Assembly: GCF_030272615.1 (NCBI RefSeq)
Contig: NC_081415.1
Span: 234,925,303 to 234,989,302, forward strand
Origin: Cryptomeria japonica
Taxonomy: Eukaryota; Streptophyta; Pinopsida; Cupressales; Cupressaceae
Length of the DNA stretch: 64,000 nucleotides
Reading direction: 5' to 3'
Numbering within the stretch: the stretch's first letter is position 1; each line of letters starts with the position of its first letter. This document shows, piece after piece, positions 56,723-64,000 of the stretch. The position numbers and the translations under genes were made by a program. The notes under the pieces were generated by a model. It was not told the DNA's origin. It ran no database searches and saw only the letters and a program-made list of their open reading frames with translations.

Positions 56723-58498
56723 TTGATACCATGGTTGTCACAGGCTGATCTAGAGATTATTGATAGATGCAACCTATCTTCCCTACTAGACATGTCTTGG
56801 TTTACTGTGAACCGGGGTTTACTTACAGCATTGGCAGAGAGATGGCATAGTGACACGAATACCTTCCACTTTGCCACAAGTGAGATTACGGTGACCCCAG
56901 AGGATTGCTACCAGATCCTGCGTATACCTGTAGTAGGTGCACTATTACGTTATGAGCAGTCAGAGGAGGGTGGGACAGAGGCACTTCACCAGATATTTCA
57001 TGATGACACAGTTTGCGGATATGAGATCCCTTGGCAAGAGTTTTTGGATTTGGACTATGTGCCTCTTCCATCGGTACTGGCAGGCTTTATAGGTGGTTTC
57101 CTATGTCCCGACCGTAGGTCAAAGGGACTATCTGTAGGATGGGGATTGGTGCTGGAGGAGATGGTGACACAGGGTCACAGGTTTGCATGGGGATTGGCTA
57201 TGCTAGCCCACTTGTACAGGGACTTGCATGAGGTAGTATATCTGGGTGACAGCAGTTTGTCAATTGGTGTGACACTTCTATAGGTATGGTGTTGGGAGAA
57301 CATTCCCGCAGCTAGGCCACTGGCGGATAAAGATAGGCTTGTTGGGTGTGCATACGCATATGGATACAAGGGGTTAGTTGTCTAGCGAAAGTTGGGCAAA
57401 CTTGAGCATTGGAGGAGGGTATTGGATGACATTGATATGGTCGTCTGGCGACCTTATATAGATTGTGAGGTATGGGCTAAGGATGCGCTGGAGATGCCAT
57501 ATGTCTTTATGACCCAATTTTTTATAGGGCGGACCCCATTTGTGATCGAGAGATTTTTGGTTACAAGAGTTTTGTGGCAGTATGGTTGTCGACAGGGCAT
57601 ACCACCGGGGACCTATTTGTATGCACGTCAGAGGTAGCATATACCAGATTTGGGTTCGATTATTGATAGTGCGGGAGCCGTAGAGGAGTCTTTGCAGTTA
57701 GCAGGCCAAATATGGGACTATGCCTCCAAGATACTAGATGATGGTATGACAGATGAATTTGCCCGATTGTTCAGAGCTCGTGTCGTGGCGAGGATATCAG
57801 ATTTAGCGGAGATGCGGCCCACTTTCGATGATGATGAGGATGAGGGAGGTGAAGGAGGAGGTGGAGGAGGACGATGAGGAAGAGGAGATCGGGGGAGGAG
57901 AGGAGATAGAGGAGAGGTGATAGCAGCGATGGGAGGGACTGATGAGTTGAGATGACCAGCTTAGAGGAGGAGGACTGATGTGTTACCTCCACCAGCACCG
58001 AGAATAGGGGGAAGGATGTGGAGTGCATCTTCCTCGGTACCCCTTCAGATCCAAGTTCTGATGCATCAAGAGGATGCTCAGATTAGGACCCTACAGTTGA
58101 CAGTGCAACAGCTACAGGCACAGTTATTGGCATAGCAGCGTCAGATTACCCAGCTGACCCTAGAGTGTGATACTGAGATAGAGAAGTGGGGTCGAGTAGA
58201 GGAGCTCTCAACGAGCTTGCAGAGAGCGGCAGCAAGTGGTCCGATGAGAGACACCTTGAGAGAGCTGGCTTTGAGAGCCAAGGAGGTGGAGTATTACCGA
58301 TGCCATTATGAGGATGCAGTGCCTAGGGAGTGCCATGTGCAAAGTTTTATGCAGTTGAGATCGAGTCGATCTCAAGAGACTGGGTCGCGGACAGAGAGCA
58401 GAGGCGTGACAGGGCCTATTCATCATGATCCACCTAGGGATCCTAGTGCTGGTACATCTACGACGAGACCGTCTCCCCTAGGAGATAGTCATACCTGA
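56723..58498 (+). pseudogene. Antisense PMD gene of right Gypsy element
   Basis: One continuous frame of 592 codons with no indels but seven internal stops: TAG at 57281, 57383, 57635, 57962 and 58133, TGA at 57875 and 57953. Blocks: WLSQADLEIIDRCNLSSLLD, RGLLTALAERWHSDTNTFHF, VTPEDCYQILRIPV, FIGGFLCPDRRSKGLSVGWG, LAHLYRDLHEVVYLGD, VWCWENIPAARPLADKDR, DDIDMVVWRPYIDCEV, MPYVFMTQFFIGRTPFVIE; then an Asp/Glu/Gly-rich patch (about residues 370-390) and a Gln/Leu-rich coiled coil (about 445-475). This is a plant mobile domain protein, a family shared by host regulators and transposable elements; its role in Tat elements is unknown. Relative to the element it is antisense. Confidence 0.82.
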
Positions 58499-58577
58499 GA
58501 GACATTGTCTCCATTGTATTTTTAGCATTTTTGTTGTACTGGGCATAGACATGATAGATATTGTATATTGATCATTT

Positions 58578-58579
<2 letters not shown>

Positions 58580-58657
<78 letters not shown>
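58580..58657. repeat. (TA)n microsatellite
   Basis: About 39 AT dinucleotides. Confidence 0.95.
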
Positions 58658-58658
<1 letters not shown>

Positions 58659-59917
58659 CACCATTTTCTTTGATCATGTGATGTGTTATGGATTTATGCT
58701 TTCTATATGCTTTTGCTTTATTCTATGATGATGCAATGCTTAGATAGATGTATGTGATGTGAAACATAATGAATGTGATGTAAATGCATGATTTTATGAG
58801 ATGTGAAATGTATCTTTGAAAATGAGATGTATGATATGATATGCTGTGAGATATATCTTGAAAATCAGATGTATGATATGATATGATATGAGATGTATCT
58901 TGAAAATCAGATGTATGATATGATATGCAACTAATTGTTTTTGAGCATCCTCATTCTGCATTTGTCATCCTGATATAGCCACATGTAATTTGCTTTCGAT
59001 ATATGTATCATCATTGAGCATTTATTGACTTGCGGGGATATGTTGAAAATTTATACAAGAATAATGGTATAATTGAACCATGATGACCTAAGAAAAATTT
59101 ACATGATGTTTGATTTTACAAGATAGCACAAGCGTCAAAGTATAATTGGACCAGGACGACCAGAGTGCGGATTGCATATAAACAGACAAGATTAAACCAT
59201 TTGTATGCGTAAAGTGGAATCATGTCTTCAGTGATATGTTGTGAATCACATCTCGAGACAAGTATCTACACAGTACAAATGATCGCCTCACAGACAGAAA
59301 ACTAAGAAAATATTGGAGTTTTCCAATGTTTTCTCTAGCTTTGAAGCATTGTGGAGAAAATATAGAGAATCCAATAATTCAAAAAGTTTAAATGCAAGAA
59401 AAGTCAAAACATTATGCAAAATGCAACATTTGATACTTCAGAAAATCATCCATCGTATTTCTTCTGTGAATCGTGTTTTTAGCGATCGATGTTGTGCTTT
59501 GTGATTTGCATGAGCTTTTGGTTGTTGGATATGATGTTCTAAGTTTGCAAATAGTTTTGATGATTTGAACATGTAATTTTTTTACGGTTATTGCCCCTAG
59601 CTAAGTGTACCTCTTGATGTGGGTATGTACAGTGATTACCAAGCCATGGTGAGATATGGTGAAAGGCTTAGACAGATAAATCAGGATAGTGACTATGCTA
59701 AGAATGTCTTGAATGGATATTTGCTAAGTGTCGAGTGATGGCTAATAGTGTTTTACTGCGGAGATAAGGATATAGATACAGATAGAGGAGCTTTCCTCTC
59801 ACAATAGCGCATGTTTGCCAGGTTTTCACCAGTTGCTTTTATTGTACCTTTTTATTTGGTTTTTCTTGATATTTTTGATTTTTTTTTTTTTTTTACTTTT
59901 TCTGTGCATTAGACTAC
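58658..59917 (-). other. Gypsy spacer between integrase and PMD gene
   Basis: Low-complexity ATGATATGATATGAGATG repeats (58790-58930), then unstructured DNA and a poly(T) run (59878-59894). No gene. It corresponds to 9159-10229 of the left Gypsy element. Confidence 0.6.
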
Positions 59918-61057
59918 TCAAGTGTAGTATTTCTTCAGATGGATGTTGTTAGTTGGTTCATCGAGCACATTTCCTTCTGAATTGGTTAGCTGATAAGCAC
60001 CTGATCCATAAACTGATATGATGACATAGGGACCTAACCAGTTACATTCAAATTTCCCTTTCTTTTCCTAATCTTGCTGATTTCTAGGATTTTCCTTGAG
60101 TAATAGGTCACCAACTTTAAAATTCCTGGGAATTAACTTGTGGTTGTAGATTCTGCACATGCGTTGCTGATATGCTTTGAGATGAGTGTAGGTACGTTGG
60201 CGTCTTTCATCTAATAGTTCAAGTTCTTATAGTCGGTTGACTCATTACTCTTCATCTGGGATTAAGCCTTTTAGAGAGACTCTGAGAGATGGAATTTCTA
60301 CCTCTAGGGGTAAAATAGCTTCTGATCCATATACCAATGAATATGATGTTGCTCCTGTAGGTGTGTGGATGCTAGTTCTGTATGACCAAAGTGCTGGATT
60401 GAGTTGCACATGCCAATCTTTGTCTGCATCATTCACTGTTTTCTTTAGGATTTTCAAAATTGTCTTGTTAGATGCTTCGGCTTCACCATTCCCCTAGGGA
60501 TAGTATGGTGTAGAGAAACGACGTTGGATTTTAAATTTTTCACATAGTTCTCGTACATCTTGGTTTTTGAAAGGTCATCCATTATCTGTGATGATGGAAC
60601 TCGGAATACCATATCTGCATATTAGATAATTTAGGATAAAAGAGGCAATTTGTTTTCCAGTTACTATGGTCATGGGGACTGCTTCTATCCACTTGGTAAA
60701 GTATTCTGTTGCAGTTATAATGAACTTGTGTCCATTTGAAGATGAAGGATGAATTTTCCTAACCAAGTCCAGTCCCCACTGACAAAAGGGCCAAGATGTT
60801 GTAAACGGCTACAGTTCCTATGCTGGTGCATGTATTAGATTGCCATGGATCTGGCATTTAGGACACTTTTTTGCAAAGTGATAAGAGTCTTTTTCCATTG
60901 TCGGCCAATAATATCCCATTCTTAGAAGCTTTTTAGCAAGAGTAGTCCCACTTGAATGTGTACCACAGATACCTTTGTGAAGCTCGTGTAAAGCAGAGTC
61001 AGATTCGTTACGATCAAGGCAACGAAGAAGAGTACCATCTAGACCTTGATAGTACAA
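59918..61057 (-). pseudogene. pol: Right Gypsy integrase
   Basis: Zinc domain: LHELHKGICGTHSSGTT and CPKCQIHG (H-H-C-C). Core: FIITATEYFTKWIEAVP, where Glu replaces the usual catalytic Asp of ATDYFTKW, then YGIPSSIITDNG. Next is DKDWHVQLNPALWSYRTSIH and PTGATSYSLVYGSEAILPLE, and a C-terminal tail with LGPYVI and NIHLKKYYT ending in TGA at 59918-59920. Stops (for example after the KKGKFE region) and frame changes inactivate it. It matches the left-edge fragment at 1-493. Confidence 0.9.
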
Positions 61058-61426
61058 AGTATCAGTAGTAAGGGTATAACGGGCGGCTTGTCAGATAAAA
61101 TTATGTTTTTAGTTTCAAGATAGGTCAATGGGTAGGATGTTGTTCTTTAGGTAATCGTATATCGGTCCATACAATGGAGAATCCGAACCAGTCAAGGCAT
61201 AGATAACATGGGATTCAGAGTGGTCATAGGCTAGGGAGAACAATTGCTCTACCAGAAACTCATAACAACTCTGTTACTCTGGAATCTGTAGTAATGAAGT
61301 GATAGTAGCCATTACATTGGCTGCTCTATTGTGCAACCTTGGTATTTGTTCAAAGGTGATGTGTACAAAATATTGCTTGAAGTCATCCACCATTCGCTTG
61401 TAGGGTAGCAGCTTATCATCCTTTGT
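61058..61426 (-). pseudogene. pol: Linker between RNase H and integrase
   Basis: Decayed coding DNA, with HITFEQIPRLHNRAANVMAT readable, the phrase found after the archaeal-type RNase H in Tat polyproteins, then SDSPLYGPIYDYL and YTLTTDTLYYQG joining the integrase zinc domain. Stop codons are present. Confidence 0.7.
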
Positions 61427-61840
61427 CTAATAGTCGTTGTTGATTTGATTGACGACTAGTTGTGAATCTCCATAGACCTTTAACTCTGTGATTTTCCATT
61501 GTACGGCCATTTTGATGCCTATAACCAATGCCTCATATTCAGCCACATTATTTGTGCATGGGAACATAAGCCTAAATGATCTTGGTATAGTGTGTCCTTC
61601 AGGAGTAATCAATAGAATGCCAGCACCTGAACCATGTTGTGTGTAGGATCCGCCAAAGTATAAGGTCCATTGTTTGGTAGAAATAGCAAGAACGTCTCTG
61701 TTCAAAAATTCAATATCCATAGTTTGTTTTCCTAGTAGCAGTGCTTCAGCCAGTTGATCTGCAATTGCTTGTCCTTTGAGAGTTCTTCGTTCTGTGTAGT
61801 GGATATCAAATTCACTGAGAATCATGACCCATTTAGCCAA
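61427..61840 (-). pseudogene. pol: Second (archaeal-type) RNase H domain
   Basis: WVMILSEFDIHYTERRTLKG and ADQLAEALLL lead into WTLYFGGSYTQHGSGAGILL, NNVAEYEALVIGIKMAVQ and LKVYGDSQLVVNQIN. The acidic residue expected in YFDGS is Gly here, so the domain is probably inactive. A second RNase H after the normal one is diagnostic for Tat-type Gypsy elements. Confidence 0.88.
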
Positions 61841-62584
61841 TCAACCTGTAAGAGCTGCTTTGCTGAGTAGATATTTGAGGGGATCAATTTTTGCCACTAG
61901 CTTAATTGTGTGTGCTAGCATATAATGTTGGAACTTTTGGGAGGCGAAGACTATTGTTAGACAAGCCTTCTCAATGAATGTATAGTTGAGTTCATATCCA
62001 TTCAATGTCCTGCTAATGTAGTATATAGCTTGTTCCTTTCCTTGTTGATCTTCTTGTGCCAATAGTGCCCCCAGTGATAAATCTATTGTTGAAATGTATA
62101 AAATGAGTGGCTTTCCTGCTATTGGTGGTACCAGAACTAGTGGGTTCATTAGATACTATTTGATTTGATAAAAGGATTTTGCACACTTCGTTTCCCATCT
62201 GAATGGTACATTCTTATGTAGCAAGTGATTAAATGGTAGACTTTTATCAGCTAGTTGAGCGATGAATGGCCTAATTGATTGAAGTCATCCTTGTAGAGAT
62301 CTGAGTTAGCTGATGTTCTTGGGTGATGGCATCTCCATAATGGCTTGTACCTTTGCTGGGTCCACTTCAATACCTTTAGCTGAGACTATGTAGCCTAGTA
62401 AGTTGCTTGATGTAACCCCGAAGACACACTTCTTAGGGTTGAGCCTGACTTGGAATTTCTCCAATCGATCAAAAATCTTTGCTAAGATGCTTAGGTGTTC
62501 CGCTCTGGTGAAGGATTTAGCTAATAAATCATCCATATAGTCTTCCATGAAGGTATGCATCATGTCATGGAATATTGTTGTCAT
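61841..62584 (-). pseudogene. pol: Reverse transcriptase C-part and first RNase H
   Basis: DMMHTFMEDYMDDLLAKSFT contains the active site YMDD (about 62535). KFQVRLNPKKCVFGVTSSNL and GYIVSAKGIEVDPAKVQAIM follow. RNase H: PLILYISTIDLSLGALLAQE, QAIYYISRTLNGYELNYTFI, EKACLTIVFASQKFQHYM. A few stops interrupt. Confidence 0.9.
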
Positions 62585-63351
62585 TGCTCATTGATAAGTA
62601 GCTCCTGCATTTTTTAAGCCAAAAGGCATAACATTCCAACAGTACGTTCCCAAGGGCAGGTAAACACTGTTCTATCTTGATCTTCTGGGGCTATTTTTAT
62701 TTGATTATAGCCTGAAAAACCGTCCATTAGTGAGAGCATTGCATGGCCCGCTCTGAAGTCTACAATTATGTTGATACTGGGCAAAGGAAAGTCATCCTTT
62801 GGACAAGCTTTGTTGACATCTTTGAAGTCAGTACATATTCTGATACTACCATCTAGTTTTGATACTGGTACTATGTTGGAAATCCATTCTGCATAGTCGA
62901 TGGGCCGAATGAATCTGACATCTAATAGTTTCTTTAGTTCAGCTTTGACCATGAATGCCACCTGTGGATTCATCTTTCATAGTTTTTGCTTAATTGGCTT
63001 AACTCCTAGAGTAATGGACAAGTGATGCATGATTAAGTGTGGATCAATTCTAGGCATATTTGCGTATGACCAAGCAAAGTTGATTTGCTTTTCTTTAAAA
63101 AAATTGATAAATGCTAATCTTTCTTCCTCTGTCAGAGATTCTGCCAGGTGTATGTTTTTGGCTACTTATGTAGTACCAATGTTGATTGATTGAGTGGGCT
63201 CAATCAATATAGGTGATAACTCATGGTAATGCTCTGGAAGAGTGTCAAGTCTCCCATCTTTAGGTGTCTTAAAAAGGTTTTCACCCTCAGATGTGTCATT
63301 TATTTTTACTTTTTTGTGATCCATAGCTGTCATTGATTGGTTTTTAGCCAT
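62585..63351 (-). pseudogene. pol: Reverse transcriptase N-part with upstream linker
   Basis: The linker LAESLTEEERLAFINFFKEK and NFAWSYANMPRIDPHLIMHH (typical between protease and reverse transcriptase) leads to KAELKKLLDVRFIRPIDYAE, SNIVPVSKLDGSIRICTDFK, DVNKACPKDDFPLPSINIIV, LSLMDGFSGYNQIKIAPED. A frameshift after VFTCPW separates it from the YMDD block. Polymerase of the Gypsy element. Confidence 0.9.
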
Positions 63352-64000
63352 AAATATTTTATTTGGTTCATTTTTGTGACAGAGAGACTTGGCACTCCTT
63401 GGGGTGTAGACGTCGTTATTCTGTTCATTGGTAGAGTCTGTTCCTGGGGTTACGGTATATAGGTAGTGGATAATAGATTCATCATTGGGAAAATTGGTAT
63501 ATCATGTATTTCGGGTTCGTCCCAGTCGATGAGGTTAGGAAAGATAAGTGGTAAGGAATCATTTGATGGATCAAGGTCTGCTACTATAAGTGTTAAGATG
63601 GAGGTTTCATTGTGATTGGTTTTGGTTTTAAAGAAGTCAAGGATTTCATCGAGGTCTTCGACGGTATCATTTCTTGTATAGACTTACTCATAATGTCGCT
63701 GCTCATTTTCCATGGCTTCATAGATATTTTGCAGACCAAATTCAAGTGGTCTGAACTCTGTGCTGCATGCTTCTTTAGAAATGGGTGTATGACTGCTATT
63801 TTCCGCAATATCATTATGAATATTAGAACAAATACCCCATTCATATTCATTGGAATCAGTCTCAGAGGTATCATCCCAGATTTTATTAGTGCTATGAACT
63901 GGTATGTTGTATGGTGAGAATAGGTCCTTAATGATTGATACCAGTTTGATAGTTTTCTCTGATTTTGTGTCGGATCCTGCTTCTACCTTTTGTATTTTCT
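63352..64000 (-). pseudogene. Decayed Gypsy coding region upstream of reverse transcriptase
   Basis: Expected place of the protease-RT linker. Only fragments are readable (WDEPEIHDIPIF near 63500), with many stops. No protease motif was found with confidence. The element runs off the window. Confidence 0.5.

Larger units (their letters stand above)
53901..64000 (-). mobile_element. Tat-type Ty3/Gypsy element, 3' two-thirds
   Basis: Minus strand. In element order: protease-RT linker, reverse transcriptase, RNase H, second RNase H, integrase (59918), low-complexity spacer, an antisense PMD gene, polypurine tract, 3' LTR (55389-53901). Two RNase H domains plus an antisense extra gene between integrase and 3' LTR are the known hallmarks of Tat-lineage elements. 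gag and 5' LTR lie beyond the right edge. Inserted in Copia 3 gag. Confidence 0.9.

Overview
The window looks like nuclear DNA from a large, repeat-rich seed-plant genome, most likely a gymnosperm (inference). It has no bacterial features and no convincing single-copy cellular gene. Almost every base falls in nested, decayed transposable elements: Ty3/Gypsy elements of Tat type, Ty1/Copia elements, a gag-only LTR element, solo LTRs, a LINE-like tail, satellites, and two copies of a large DNA transposon.

Layout. A plus-strand Tat-like Gypsy element enters from the left (integrase C-terminus 1-493). Its 3' spacer is split at 1289-9153 by a complete LTR element with 5-bp target duplications (TGTTG). 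That element carries only gag-protease in one long frame and no reverse transcriptase or integrase. The Gypsy spacer resumes at 9159 and holds an antisense plant-mobile-domain (PMD) gene (about 10230-11977), which is cut by DNA transposon copy A (11978-22475). After 204 bases, copy B starts in the opposite orientation (about 22680-42348). Copy B is itself interrupted by a complete minus-strand Copia element (23301-29902, target duplication TAATA) and a solo LTR (33991-35081, target duplication AGTTG). A Gypsy-type polypurine tract and 3' LTR follow at 43386 onward, with a LINE-like insertion.

The two DNA transposon copies are the most interesting content. Each has matching termini starting GGTAAGTGCAC, long subterminal regions with CGTACGGG-like palindromes, a transposase-like gene pointing inward from one end, about 50-bp repeats, a block of about 350-bp tandem satellite, and a second multi-exon gene pointing inward from the other end. 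After subtracting later insertions the lengths are about 10.5 kb and 12.0 kb. The transposase has D-F-x-x-N, AQFKN and GHGKG motifs that I do not connect to any standard plant transposon superfamily.

Right part: tandem units of about 340 bp broken by a solo LTR (45574-47016), a 220-bp duplication and an internally deleted Copia element (47801-50204, target duplication TAACA); AT-rich DNA without genes (50210-52322); the 5' LTR and gag of another Copia of the same family as the first (52323-53900). This Copia is split by a minus-strand Tat Gypsy element whose 3' LTR is 53901-55389. It runs off the right edge with reverse transcriptase, two RNase H domains, integrase and an antisense PMD gene (56723-58498) that keeps one reading frame despite seven stop codons.

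How they work together: these are selfish elements at different stages of decay. The nesting gives an insertion order, and no element in the window appears fully coding-competent.
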